Source: an uncultured Lachnospiraceae bacterium
Lineage (GTDB): Bacteria; Bacillota; Clostridia; Lachnospirales; Lachnospiraceae
DNA length: 63,522 nucleotides
Reading direction: 5' to 3'
Assembly (NCBI GenBank): GCA_910578555.1
Contig: CAJTPS010000022.1
Location: 1-63,522, forward strand
Made by a program: the position numbers and the translations under genes. Shown here piece after piece: positions 8,119 through 17,278 of this stretch. Below the pieces are notes generated by a model. That model was given only the letters and a program-made list of their open reading frames with translations, was not told where the DNA came from and ran no database searches. Each line of letters opens with the position of its first letter. The stretch's first letter is position 1.

Positions 8119-9531
8119 TCACCCCATGCACGGAGTCGGAGCGAGCAGAACTGTAACGCGAAAAATATCATCCCGGGCGTCTATCTGGAGCGTACCGTTG
8201 TATTTCTCTGCGGCTTCTCTGACATTGCGCAGTCCTATTCCGTCTTTTCTGTTTCCAGACTGCGGCATACTGTTGGCTATTTCGATCAGGAGGCATTTTT
8301 TAACCATATGTGCATGAACTGTAATAAAAGGGTTCGAATCAGCGGGCAGCTTTTGACAGGCTTCCAGCGCGTTATCCAGCAGATTGCCGAAGATCACGCA
8401 GAGATCGAAGTCATCCGCCGGACAGTCATGTGGAATGTGTACGTCGCATTCCCAGCGGACGCTGCCGGAGTCTGAGAGGTTCGCCTTTTTGTAATAGAGC
8501 AGAGCATCTACAATGCTCTTACCGGTCACATCATCAGCATATTGCAGCGCGCCGGCTTCTGACATCTGACGCAGGTAATCAGTCATTTTATCCCATGCCT
8601 GATGATCTATAAGCCGTTGTAATCCGATGATATGATTTTTCATGTCATGCCGGAGGCGTTCCAGGCTGCTGTACTGTGTTTCCAGCATTTGATAAAAAAG
8701 GACCTGCGAGCGGTACCGGTCTTTTTGCTTTTGTTCGATGTCGATCCGGTTCATGCCAAACAGGTAGAAACATACTCCGCATATGCAGAGGGCCGACAGG
8801 GTGCAGATTCCTGCATAACTGAAAAGCTCGTTATAATATGGAGTGAGAGAATCACTGCCGCGCAGCAGGATACCGCGGCTTGCGCACAGATCAATAAAAT
8901 CCCATAGAATGACAATGCCGAACAACGGTATGGATACCGTGAGATACCAGCGGGGCAGATGATCAGCGAATAAAGTTGTCATGCGTTTCCTTAGAAGAAC
9001 TATAACGCTGATGGTACAGATGGTGTCGATGATGACGATTGGATATTCCAGAATGTAAGAGAGCAGAAGAGTATATTCTATCTGTGCTGTGTGCAGAATC
9101 ACCGAAATCAGACAGCTCAGAAAGGATTCCGTAAAATGTGACAACAGGGAAACAGCGGTGAGAAGAATGGAAACCGCTAACATTTTCTGGGGATTATGTC
9201 CGTCATATAATTGCAGAACCCAGAAGATAAACAGGCATTGCGAGAGCAGGGGCAGCAGGCTGTGGAAGGGTGACATCATTGTAATACGCAGAAGAAACCA
9301 GTCCTCTAGAGAAAGTAAAGTGCCGGAAACACCCGGACCGTGGAGGAGGCAGTAAAGCCTGAGCCAGGTTACAACAGGGGGCGCCGCTGCCAGCAGCAGA
9401 AGAAAAAGGTTTCTGCGGCTGCGGATACAGATAAAATGTCTGGTACAGAAGTGATGCATTGCCCATGTGTAACAGATACTGCAAAGCAGGGTAAAGCTGA
9501 CTTCAAGATACAATAATATTTCCGTTTTCAT
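8119..9531 (-). CDS. Agr-type GHKL sensor histidine kinase
   Basis: This 470-residue membrane kinase has six or seven hydrophobic segments in residues 1-260, then a short helix and the HPK10 signature RLRHDMKNH with phospho-acceptor H295. The GHKL ATPase domain follows, with FGNLLDNALEAC and GIGLRNVREAA boxes. Such kinases detect peptides or other small signals and phosphorylate a LytTR regulator. Its ATG overlaps the stop of the regulator gene by four bases, so the two are translated together. No agrB- or agrD-like gene is visible nearby, so the signal is unknown. Confidence 0.9.
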   Translation of the reverse strand: MKTEILLYLEVSFTLLCSICYTWAMHHFCTRHFICIRSRRNLFLLLLAAAPPVVTWLRLYCLLHGPGVSGTLLSLEDWFLLRITMMSPFHSLLPLLSQCLFIFWVLQLYDGHNPQKMLAVSILLTAVSLLSHFTESFLSCLISVILHTAQIEYTLLLSYILEYPIVIIDTICTISVIVLLRKRMTTLFADHLPRWYLTVSIPLFGIVILWDFIDLCASRGILLRGSDSLTPYYNELFSYAGICTLSALCICGVCFYLFGMNRIDIEQKQKDRYRSQVLFYQMLETQYSSLERLRHDMKNHIIGLQRLIDHQAWDKMTDYLRQMSEAGALQYADDVTGKSIVDALLYYKKANLSDSGSVRWECDVHIPHDCPADDFDLCVIFGNLLDNALEACQKLPADSNPFITVHAHMVKKCLLIEIANSMPQSGNRKDGIGLRNVREAAEKYNGTLQIDARDDIFRVTVLLAPTPCMG

Positions 9532-10250
9532 AGCGTTGAAATGCCTCCGTTTCTGCGCATGTATTCGAGGACCGCTGTGCAGAATGATTCATATCTGCGT
9601 TTGGCAATCAGAATTTTCTCACCGTTATCAAGGGTAATTTCTGTTTTGTTATAGATGTCCACATATTTTAAATGGATCAGATAGCTTTTGTGGCAGCGAA
9701 AGAAATCTTTGCCGGAAAGCGCTGTTTCCAGAGCGCCGATTTGGCCGTACCATGAGAAAACGGTATTTTGGCCGTGTGCCTCTATCAATCTGCCGCGGAT
9801 TTCAAAGTATCTGATGTCATCGAGATAAAGTTTGCGGGTTTGGCGGTCCCTGGATATGATCATATAGTCTTCTGACGCCCGGCTCAGTCTAGCGCTGCAT
9901 CTTTGGAGTGTGTTGCGAAGTTTCCGGTCATCTACGGGTTTAACCAGATAATCGAATGCCTCCACGGCAAAGGCGTCAAAAACATACTGCCTGCTTGACG
10001 ATACAAAGATCAGAATCTTGTCGGAAAAGTTCTGACGAAACAGTTCAGCGGTCTGCATACCGTCCATTTCGCTCATCATAATATCGAGGAAAATAATGTC
10101 GAACGTTTCCGGGGCTTGTAACAACTGCCTGCCGCTGTTATATTGTTTTATGATGTGCGGGGTGTTTAATTGTTCCAGTAAAGTCCGGATCTGTCTGCTG
10201 AGGTGGACGCATTCCCGTATTTCGTCGTCACAGACTGCGATCATGAGCAT
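9528..10250 (-). CDS. LytTR-family response regulator
   Basis: This 240-residue regulator has a receiver domain (about 1-120) with acidic residues D8/D9, phospho-acceptor D56 in IIFLDIMM and K104. A LytTR DNA-binding domain (about 135-240) follows, with the FFRCHKSYLIHL motif. It should bind direct repeats in promoters when phosphorylated by the GHKL kinase encoded next in the operon. The ATG at 10250 has an AGG eight bases upstream; an upstream in-frame TTG at 10274 is less likely. The gene is divergent from the OmpR regulator, and the two systems share a roughly 300-base intergenic region. Confidence 0.9.
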   Translation of the reverse strand: MLMIAVCDDEIRECVHLSRQIRTLLEQLNTPHIIKQYNSGRQLLQAPETFDIIFLDIMMSEMDGMQTAELFRQNFSDKILIFVSSSRQYVFDAFAVEAFDYLVKPVDDRKLRNTLQRCSARLSRASEDYMIISRDRQTRKLYLDDIRYFEIRGRLIEAHGQNTVFSWYGQIGALETALSGKDFFRCHKSYLIHLKYVDIYNKTEITLDNGEKILIAKRRYESFCTAVLEYMRRNGGISTL

Positions 10251-10337
10251 AGGGGTTACCTGCTTTCTTGGCAAAGTTTAATGTGGCCCGGCGGATGGGC
10301 GCTGGTGTGAGAATCTTATCCGTAGAGACAGCTTTTC

Positions 10338-10365
10338 CTTATATATCGGTTTAAGCGGCCGTAAA
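10338..10365 (-). promoter_or_regulatory. Possible promoter of the LytTR/GHKL operon
   Basis: On the minus strand TTTACG (10360-10365) and TATAAG (10338-10343) are separated by 16 bases. Both boxes deviate from consensus, so the assignment is tentative. Confidence 0.4.
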
Positions 10366-10446
10366 TTTGATCCGGTGTCATAAGCGGGCGGGTTCATGGT
10401 GTGAGTGGTGTCGGAATAAGAAAATCAGGACAGCCGGTGGATGAAA

Positions 10447-10484
10447 CTTGAGAATTTCTTGAGATTTATGTGACAGAATATACT
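10447..10484 (+). promoter_or_regulatory. OmpR-type direct-repeat box and promoter of the regulator gene
   Basis: Two 11-base half-sites follow each other directly: CTTGAGAATTT (10447-10457) and CTTGAGATTTA (10458-10468). Ten bases later is a TATACT -10 box (10479-10484), so the repeat covers the -35 position. That is the usual layout for activation by an OmpR-family regulator. A nearly identical box is at 13825-13846. Confidence 0.65.
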
Positions 10485-10547
10485 TGGGAGTATGGTGATT
10501 GCAGCGCCGGTGGCGCTTAGAATGCGTGATAGAAGAAAGAGGTATGT

Positions 10548-11219
10548 ATGCGGCAGAAATTATTGATTGTGGATGACGAACAGGGCATTGTTGATATGAT
10601 GAAAAGTTATTTCGAACGGCAGTATGATGTACTGACAGCGTATAACGGCAGAGAGGCAATGGTCAGGGCGGCGCAAAAGCCGGATCTGATCCTGTTGGAC
10701 ATTAACATGCCGGGGATGGACGGGCTTACGGTCTGTCAGAACATCAGGGAATATGTCAGCTGCCCGATTCTTTTTCTGACGGCGAGGGTGGAATCTTCTG
10801 ACAAGATTATCGGTTTTCAGGCCGGTGCGGACGATTATATTGTGAAGCCGTTTGACCTGGATGAACTGGCGGCCAGGGTGGCGGCACATCTGCGGCGGGA
10901 GAGAAGACGGCAGGAGAGCGGCAGCGTCCGTTTCTTCGGGGAATTGGCAATTGATTATTCGGGGCGGACGGTGATGGTCGGCGGGGAGCAAGTCTCTTTA
11001 TCCAGAAAAGAGTTTGATATCGTGGAACTGCTTTCCTTAAATGCGGGACAGGTATTTGACAGAGAGCGGATCTATGAGCGGGTCTGGGGGATTGACGGTG
11101 ACGGAAACAGTGATACGGTCATGGAACATGTCCGCAAGATCCGCGCCAAGCTGGCAGGACATACAATACACAGTTACATCGATACGGTCTGGGGGTGCGG
11201 GTATAAATGGAATGGCTGA
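10548..11219 (+). CDS. OmpR-family response regulator
   Basis: This 223-residue regulator has a receiver domain (1-120) with D9/D10, phospho-acceptor D51 in LLDINMPGMDG and K100. A winged-helix DNA-binding domain (about 127-222) includes LSRKEFDIVELL and the terminal DTVWGCGYKW. The kinase gene starts 13 bases before its stop, so the pair is translationally coupled. An AGAGG site precedes the ATG. The 11-bp repeats upstream of this gene and of the ABC operon suggest it controls both. Regulators of this kind often respond to envelope stress or antimicrobial peptides when linked to FtsX-type ABC transporters; that role is inferred from context. Confidence 0.93.
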   Translation: MRQKLLIVDDEQGIVDMMKSYFERQYDVLTAYNGREAMVRAAQKPDLILLDINMPGMDGLTVCQNIREYVSCPILFLTARVESSDKIIGFQAGADDYIVKPFDLDELAARVAAHLRRERRRQESGSVRFFGELAIDYSGRTVMVGGEQVSLSRKEFDIVELLSLNAGQVFDRERIYERVWGIDGDGNSDTVMEHVRKIRAKLAGHTIHSYIDTVWGCGYKWNG

Positions 11220-12529
11220 AAAATATGGGATTAAAGAAATCTTTCGTGCTGCTGTCGGCAGTGGGGGCGGCGGCTGCACTGCTTCTGATCGGCGGTGTGT
11301 TTTACGTTTGCGGCAGGATCAGCGCGCAGTACCCCAACGGTGGTGTGGTTATCACCAGTGACGGCGTGGTAAAGAAACTGCCGAATCTGACGGAGGAGCA
11401 GAGGTTTATTGTGCAGGCGGTGGAAGGAGTCAGGTTTTTCTTATGTGTTATGATTCCGGTGGTATGTCTGAGTTTTGCCGGTATGATATTTTACCGCTGG
11501 AAACTGAAAAAACCGATTACCGTTCTGCAGGCGGGCACGACGCGGATCAGGGAGCACGATCTTGACTTTACGATTCCGGAAGTGTCGGGGGACGAACTGG
11601 GACAGGTCTGTGCGGCGTTTGAGACGATGCGGGGGGAACTGCTGCAGACGAATCAGGAATTGTGGCGGCAGGCGGAGGAGCGTAAGCGGCTGAATGCGGC
11701 TTTTTCCCATGACCTGCGTAATCCCTTGACGGTGTTGAAAGGAACCGTGAAACTGCTACGCCAAGGGGCGGCAGATGAGCATGTATTGGAGCGGATGGAG
11801 ACTTATGTGCTGCGGCTGGAGCAGTATGTGGAAGCAATGAGCAGTGTACAGCGTCTGGAACAGCTGCCGGTGAAAAGGACGGAAGTGAAGCTGTCGCTGT
11901 TACGGGATGAGGTGGAAGAGACGGTGCGGCTGCTTGCGCCAGGCGTGAATGCGGAGGTGGCCGTGAATCGTGCGGCGCAGAGGATGCCGGAGGTTTCCGG
12001 AAGCGATGTGCGTACATTATCGGACAGGAAAGCCCGGATCATAGATGGGAAGAGCCCGGGTGACGGTACAGGGTGTACAGTGGAAAGTGTACTGGTGGAT
12101 CACGGACTGTTCCTGACGGTGGCGGAGAATCTGATCGGAAATGCGGCGCGGTATGCGAAGAGCAGGATTTGTGTGGAACTGGCAGTGTGTGAGGGGGAAC
12201 GACTTTTTTCTATAAGCAGCGAGCACTGTAGCGTTCTGCGGCAGCAGTCGCTGACCGGTATGAGACGAGACCGGGGAGATAACAGTTTGGAGGAAGGTAG
12301 GAAAAACGGTCTGTTTCTCATTATGACGGTCAAAGACGACGGTCAGGGATATCCGCCGGAACTGGTGCAGGAGGGGCCGAAACCCTTCGGGAGAATGGAA
12401 GAGGACGCGGCGCATTTTGGCATGGGATTGTATACCAGCCGGATGTTGTGCCAAAAGCATGGCGGGGCGCTTTTTCTGGAAAATGTAAAAAGCGGCGGTG
12501 CCAGATCCATAGCGGTTTTTCAGATATAG
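11207..12529 (+). CDS. HAMP-containing sensor histidine kinase with enlarged ATPase domain
   Basis: This 440-residue kinase has membrane segments at about 13-35 and 76-97 flanking a short outside loop of about 40 residues. A HAMP domain (about 97-150) and a dimerisation domain with H168 in FSHDLRNPL follow. The ATPase domain has the N box ENLIGNAARYA (307-317), the G1 box VKDDGQGY (375-382) and GMGLY. Two polar stretches, about 260-292 and 335-372, expand the ATPase domain beyond its normal size. The small outside loop is typical of kinases that sense through a partner membrane protein, plausibly the ABC permease downstream. It overlaps its regulator gene by 13 bases. Confidence 0.9.
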   Translation: MEWLKNMGLKKSFVLLSAVGAAAALLLIGGVFYVCGRISAQYPNGGVVITSDGVVKKLPNLTEEQRFIVQAVEGVRFFLCVMIPVVCLSFAGMIFYRWKLKKPITVLQAGTTRIREHDLDFTIPEVSGDELGQVCAAFETMRGELLQTNQELWRQAEERKRLNAAFSHDLRNPLTVLKGTVKLLRQGAADEHVLERMETYVLRLEQYVEAMSSVQRLEQLPVKRTEVKLSLLRDEVEETVRLLAPGVNAEVAVNRAAQRMPEVSGSDVRTLSDRKARIIDGKSPGDGTGCTVESVLVDHGLFLTVAENLIGNAARYAKSRICVELAVCEGERLFSISSEHCSVLRQQSLTGMRRDRGDNSLEEGRKNGLFLIMTVKDDGQGYPPELVQEGPKPFGRMEEDAAHFGMGLYTSRMLCQKHGGALFLENVKSGGARSIAVFQI

Positions 12530-12532
12530 ATA

Positions 12533-12561
12533 CCGGATTTCAGCTTAATATCCGGCCTTTT
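12533..12561. terminator. Terminator between the kinase gene and the converging pseudogene
   Basis: CCGGAT (12533-12538) pairs with ATCCGG (12550-12555), followed by CCTTTT. It starts four bases after the kinase stop codon and overlaps the 3' end of the converging Rpn-family reading frame. Confidence 0.55.
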
Positions 12562-13485
12562 GCATTTCCGCCATGAAAGTACTTTCTGTCATGGCGGCTT
12601 GTGCGGCGGCGTCTTTGATGGAGAGCAGGCCGTTTTGAACGAGGTCATATAAGGTTTTTAGTTTTCCTTTTTCTATACCTTCTTCCATAGCATGTTCCCA
12701 TATTTCATCAATTACATTATTTGCCATATCGTGCTCCTTTCTTTCTGCCTGCGGCAGCATTTCTTTCAGTTTTCCGGTATTTAACAGGATGCCAAGGGTC
12801 CAGTATGTTTCCGGATCCAAATGCCGGCATTCTTCGTGTTCCCTCGCATATCGAATGAAATTTCCCCAGTCTTTCCGCCTGTTATACAGTTCAAAAAGTG
12901 TCCTCAGCTCCGAACGGTATACACTGTAATCATGTTCTTCTGATAAATTCAGAAACTGCAGTGGATATTCCGGCACGAGTTGTTTCAGTTCATGTGCCAG
13001 AACAGGATCTGTTCCGAAGTCAAGAATGTCATGCAGGCTTCTGGCACCGTTCCATGGTTCTTCGCCCCAATATACGACAAGTGTGATGACCGGATGCAGA
13101 CGGTCACTGCTCCGGATTCCGGAGAGAAATTCTCCGGGATCAGTCTGAACCGCAGATACCCGGTTGTTACGCCTGATTTCTTTCAATTGTCTGTCATAAG
13201 AGAGGGAGTCCTGCAACATCACGCGGGCAGGCATGCTGTAATCAATATGCTGTTGGCCACAGTCCAGACGGCGAAAAGGCTTCCATCCTTTGTCTGCTTC
13301 ATGGTGATGTCACTGATGCGTTCCACAATGGACTGTTCATCTGATTTGGACTGCACTGTGCCGGCATCCGAAAGTTCATCTGCGTCAATAATCTGCCTGC
13401 CCTGAAAGATACTGCCGTTCAGGAGATCAGCGTACCGCCCCGGTTCAGACAGGTAGTCCTTGAGAGTTATGTCGTTCTTACCCAT
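12545..13485 (-). pseudogene. Frameshifted Rpn-family (PD-(D/E)XK) nuclease/transposase-like gene
   Basis: Two frames make one broken gene. The first part (13485 down to about 13240) starts MGKNDITLKDYL and ends in a foreign frame after AVWTVAN. The second (from about 13245 to 12545) resumes at QHIDYSMPARVML and continues to MQKAGY. The family, common in Clostridia, is related to recombination-promoting nucleases and has a PD-(D/E)XK nuclease fold; LHPVITLVVYWGEEPW and the charged C-terminal helices fit it. The break is near 13240-13250 and needs a loss of one base (or an equivalent change). AGGAGG lies nine bases before the ATG and the promoter is intact, so decay may be recent. It sits between the two-component genes and the ABC genes. 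Confidence 0.8.
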
Positions 13486-13651
13486 TGGTAAATGCCTCCT
13501 TCTGCAGAAGGCACTTCTCTCAACGAAACCCTCTGCTTTATTCATTTGATCTGGAATAAAAGCATGATTTCGTCAAGATACCCGTACGGGTGAGATTCCT
13601 GTCCGGCGGACAGAAAATGATGCTGTGATAAGAAATATATGCTTTAGCGAA

Positions 13652-13680
13652 AGTATAACACGGACAGTACGGTTTGTCAT
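13652..13680 (-). promoter_or_regulatory. Promoter of the Rpn-family pseudogene
   Basis: On the minus strand ATGACA (13675-13680) and TATACT (13652-13657) are 17 bases apart, with a TG one base before the -10 box. The leader would be about 160 bases. Confidence 0.65.
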
Positions 13681-13824
13681 TTGTTTTTTTAATATTTATA
13701 CAAAATTTACAAACGAAATATCGTTAATTATAAGACCGGAGCAATTTTAGATATTTTGTATCTATAATGCAGCTAACTGGAAATACGGGGATTTCTGATT
13801 TGCGTTGTGAAAAATTTAAATGTC

Positions 13825-13857
13825 CTTGAGAATTCTTTGAGATTTATCCGGTAGACT
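13825..13857 (+). promoter_or_regulatory. Second OmpR-type direct-repeat box, upstream of the ABC operon
   Basis: CTTGAGAATTC (13825-13835) and TTTGAGATTTA (13836-13846) match the box at 10447-10468 in 20 of 22 positions. A TAGACT (13852-13857) may be the -10 box. The shared motif makes the ABC genes the likely target of the OmpR regulator. Confidence 0.65.
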
Positions 13858-13906
13858 TTTCTCAGGCTTAGGAAATAAGATTACCTAGCAGGAATGGAGG
13901 ATTTTT

Positions 13907-14590
13907 ATGAATATCAGGGCAAAAGAATTATCGAAAATCTATGGCAGCGGTGAGAATAAGGTCATTGCCTTAGACAAGGCAGATCTGGAGATTCGGGAGG
14001 GAGATTTCATTTCTATTATGGGCCCGTCGGGCAGCGGTAAGAGTACGCTGCTGCATTTGCTGTCAGGGCTGGATCATCCTACATCGGGAAGTCTGACTTA
14101 TGACGGAAAGGATATCTACGCAATGAGCGACAAGGCGCTGTCGGCCTTCCGGAGACAGCGGATCGGGTTTATTTTCCAGCAGTTTAATCTGCTTCCGGTA
14201 CTGACCGCGCAGGAAAATATCATGATGCCCATGCTGTTAGACGGCAGGCAGCCGGACCGGCAGTATCTGGAGGAACTGGCGAAGCTTCTGGGAATCAGCG
14301 GGCGGCTGACGCACCTGCCACACGAGCTTTCCGGCGGGCAGCAGCAGAGGGTGGCGATTGCCAGAGCTTTGATTACGAAGCCGGATATTATATTTGCAGA
14401 TGAGCCTACGGGAAATCTGGACAGCAAAAGCGGCGGGGAAGTCATGGAACTGTTGGAGAACAGCTGCCGGAAAATGGGAAAAACGCTGGTGATTATCACC
14501 CATGACAACCGGATCGCGGAGCGGGCAAGGCGGCAGTTCGTGATCATGGACGGGGTAGTCATGGAGAAGGACAGCGTCCGGCCGTTGTAA
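13907..14590 (+). CDS. ABC transporter ATP-binding protein, MacB/LolD type
   Basis: This 227-residue ATPase drives the FtsX-type permease encoded next. It shows Walker A GPSGSGKST (39-47), a Q-loop in FQQFNLLP (90-97), the signature LSGGQ (141-145), Walker B IIFADEP (161-167) and a switch histidine in VIITHD. The LTAQENIMMP stretch is typical of the MacB/LolD/BceA group. GGAGG stands six bases before the ATG. Members move peptides or lipoproteins, or remove antimicrobial peptides from the membrane by mechanotransmission rather than by classical transport. The substrate here is unknown. Confidence 0.95.
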   Translation: MNIRAKELSKIYGSGENKVIALDKADLEIREGDFISIMGPSGSGKSTLLHLLSGLDHPTSGSLTYDGKDIYAMSDKALSAFRRQRIGFIFQQFNLLPVLTAQENIMMPMLLDGRQPDRQYLEELAKLLGISGRLTHLPHELSGGQQQRVAIARALITKPDIIFADEPTGNLDSKSGGEVMELLENSCRKMGKTLVIITHDNRIAERARRQFVIMDGVVMEKDSVRPL

Positions 14591-14638
14591 ATTGCGGTAA
14601 GTGGAAAAAGAAAGAGAAAAAGGAAAGGAACACAGGGT

Positions 14639-17125
14639 ATGAAATCATATTTAAGTCTTGCATGGAAAGAGTTAAAGGCGCAGAAGGTGACATCTGTGCT
14701 GATCCTGCTGGCAGTCATCCTGTCTACGGTGGCGACGACGGTGATGGGGCAGTCCGTGGGAATCCTGCAGTCCATGCGCAGGGAGCAGGCGGCGGGATTG
14801 AACGGTGACCGCTACGCCACATTTCACCAGTTGACGTGGGAGCAGAGCAAGGTACTGCATGAGGATGCGCGGTTAAAAGATGTGGGTACCTGGATTAACG
14901 TAGGGGATCTGGAACTGGAGAACAGTTCATTGACCCTTTTCCTGCGGGAATATTACGGGGACGCACTGTCGGCCTATCAGAGTACGAGAGCTGTCAAAGA
15001 AGGCCGGCTTCCGGAAGCGGCGGGCGAGATCGCGCTGTCGGAGGAAACACTGAAATATCTGGGACTGGAAGAAAAGATCGGAGAAAAAATCAGGCTGCCT
15101 TTGGAAGTAGGTCTTTTGATCGACGATCAGCCCAAGTATGAATATACGGCGGATTTTGTGCTGACGGGTATTCTGGAAAATGATTATCTGGGGTATGCAT
15201 CGGGTAGCTTGAGCGGCATCGTGGGCGAGGGCACGGCGGAAAGTCTGCTGCCGGAGCGGTATCTGCGCTATTCTACGGACTTTAAGACGACCGGGAAGAA
15301 AGAGGTTCAGGCGGTGGTGGAGGAACTGAAGGAAAGGCTGGGGATACAGGAGCGGCAGGTACAGTATAACTGGGTGCTGTTAGATGCCATGGGAATTGAA
15401 TATCCGGATAAACAGGGCAATATACGGACAGAAGGTTTTCCGTTTATGATGGCGGCCTGTATTATGGTGGGCGCGTTGATCCTGCTGGCGGCCGGGCTGG
15501 TGATCTACAATATTCTGAAGGTAGCTGTGACAAAGCGGATACGCGAGTATGGCACTCTGCGGGCCATGGGCGGCGAGAAAAGACAGCTTTACTCGCTGGT
15601 TACTGTGCAGATCATGGTGTTGAGCGTGATGGGGCTCTTGCCGGGTATGCTGCTGGGGGTTCTGTTGACAAAGGGAATTCTGATTGCGGCTACAGGGATG
15701 TTGAATCCGGAATTGTTTATGGCAGACACCACGGAACAGTTAAATGCCATGATCGCAGAGAGCGGTACGGGAGGAGTGCTGCCGCTTCTGGTGAGCGTGG
15801 CGGTAACGCTTTTGTTTGCCGTGCTGGCGGCATACCCTTCGGCTGTATATGCGTCCCGTGTTGCGCCCACGGTAGCCATGAGCGGGCAGCAGATCAGGAT
15901 AAAACGCCGCAGCCGTAAGGTTAAAAAGATACGCAGCTTCGAGGCGTTTTACGCCCGTCTGAATCTGCGGCGCAATCGCGGCAGGACAGCGATCACTATT
16001 CTTTCCATGGTAATGAGTATTACGGTTTTCGTGGCGCTGCAGAGCTTCAGCAGTCTGCTGGATGCGGGCAGCGGCGTGCGGGCAATGCACACCGGGGACT
16101 ATAGCGTGGGTGGCAATGCGGCGGTAATCCCGCCGGAGGAAGCGGCGAGAATGAAGAATCATGAGGACGTAGAAACGCTGTCTACCACGAAGCTTACCGT
16201 CTATGAGCCTGACGAAACGGGTAAAATGCCGATTGATCTGGATCTTTCCCTGCAGCCGGCAGAGACGTTCCAGATCGCGGCGCTGGATGAGGCGCGGATT
16301 GCGGGGAAAGAATTGCAGACGAAACTGACCGCAGAAGATCTGGGGGCAATCCTGCGTGGAGAAGCCTGTCTGGTGGTGAATCCCATAGCTTTTTCCTTTG
16401 AGGGACAGGAGGTACCGAGGACAGAGCTTCATAAAGGAGACTTCATTACCATAAACGGCAGGAAAGTGCGGGTGGCAGGTGTGACAGCAGTTCCGGTTAG
16501 TGTAAACAACGACGGTTTTATCAATGGTGTACAGGTGATCGGTGTGGATACGCTCTATGATGAACTGGTGGGAGATGACAAGTATGCAGAGTTGTATCCG
16601 ACTTTGAAGGAGGAAGCAGACCCGGAAGTATTTGAGGCGTGGCTGGACACCTGGTGCAGTGACAATCCGGGTACCCACTGGCTGTCCTACCGGCAGTCGG
16701 ATGCACAGATGGCGGAGAGCTTTGAACAGATTCGGCTCCTGTGCTGGGGACTGATCCTGTTTATCGGGTTGATCGGTATTCTGAACATTATCAATACGGT
16801 TTATACAAACATTCATACCAGAGTCAATGAGATCGGAATGCAGCGGGCCATCGGCATGAGCGGTATCAGCCTTTATAAGACATTCTTGTGGGAAGGGGCT
16901 TATTATGGACTGATCGCCTCCGTGGCCGGCAGTATCTGCGGGTATATCTGTACGATCTTTGTGGCGGCTGCCGAGAATGACAGCTTAAGTCTCAGTGCAT
17001 TTCCGGCAGTGCCGGTTCTGGAAGCGGCGGCGGTGTCTGTGGCGGCCTGTCTGATCGCCACGGCGGTTCCGCTGCGGGGGATCGGAAAAATGAGCATTGT
17101 GGAGTCCATTGAGGCGGTGGAGTAA
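14639..17125 (+). CDS. FtsX-type ABC transporter permease with two FtsX domains
   Basis: This 828-residue membrane protein has an N-terminal membrane helix (about 18-40), a large extracytoplasmic domain (about 45-265), and a first FtsX core with three helices (about 270-410). A conserved repeat start RRNRGRTAITILSM (about 440-455) leads to a second outside domain (about 470-690) and a second three-helix FtsX core ending near 825 with SIVESIEAVE. Two FtsX cores with big outside domains match the permeases paired with MacB-type ATPases in Firmicutes. It starts 48 bases after the ATPase gene, in the same operon. The secreted giant protein encoded next could be a client or partner, but this is inference from adjacency. 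Confidence 0.92.
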   Translation: MKSYLSLAWKELKAQKVTSVLILLAVILSTVATTVMGQSVGILQSMRREQAAGLNGDRYATFHQLTWEQSKVLHEDARLKDVGTWINVGDLELENSSLTLFLREYYGDALSAYQSTRAVKEGRLPEAAGEIALSEETLKYLGLEEKIGEKIRLPLEVGLLIDDQPKYEYTADFVLTGILENDYLGYASGSLSGIVGEGTAESLLPERYLRYSTDFKTTGKKEVQAVVEELKERLGIQERQVQYNWVLLDAMGIEYPDKQGNIRTEGFPFMMAACIMVGALILLAAGLVIYNILKVAVTKRIREYGTLRAMGGEKRQLYSLVTVQIMVLSVMGLLPGMLLGVLLTKGILIAATGMLNPELFMADTTEQLNAMIAESGTGGVLPLLVSVAVTLLFAVLAAYPSAVYASRVAPTVAMSGQQIRIKRRSRKVKKIRSFEAFYARLNLRRNRGRTAITILSMVMSITVFVALQSFSSLLDAGSGVRAMHTGDYSVGGNAAVIPPEEAARMKNHEDVETLSTTKLTVYEPDETGKMPIDLDLSLQPAETFQIAALDEARIAGKELQTKLTAEDLGAILRGEACLVVNPIAFSFEGQEVPRTELHKGDFITINGRKVRVAGVTAVPVSVNNDGFINGVQVIGVDTLYDELVGDDKYAELYPTLKEEADPEVFEAWLDTWCSDNPGTHWLSYRQSDAQMAESFEQIRLLCWGLILFIGLIGILNIINTVYTNIHTRVNEIGMQRAIGMSGISLYKTFLWEGAYYGLIASVAGSICGYICTIFVAAAENDSLSLSAFPAVPVLEAAAVSVAACLIATAVPLRGIGKMSIVESIEAVE

Positions 17126-17201
17126 GACGGATGCAAATAGCCGTTGACGCTGTAGAAGTGCCGATTATGTTGCAAGACTGTAAATAAATTCATGGAATCC
17201 C

Positions 17202-17234
17202 TATAATGTTTTCTGTAATGATCACAATTATGTG
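17202..17234 (+). promoter_or_regulatory. Possible -10 box and operator before the giant gene
   Basis: TATAAT lies at 17202-17207 but no good -35 box is found at the right distance. An inverted repeat ATCACA/TGTGAT with a four-base centre follows at about 17220-17235. No copy of the OmpR box is present here. Confidence 0.3.
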
Positions 17235-17278
17235 ATTGCGGTAAATTACTATATTGATTGACGGAAAAGAGGGAGAAC

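Larger units (their letters stand above)
13486..13906. other. Gene-free interval between the pseudogene and the ABC operon
   Basis: This 421-base stretch holds no gene that I can support. It contains the leftward promoter of the pseudogene, short palindromes (CTGTCC/GGACAG near 13601-13616 and CCCGTACGGG), an A/T-rich section around 13680-13770 with a TATAAT at about 13764, and the direct-repeat regulator box. The ABC gene's GGAGG site ends it. Confidence 0.6.
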
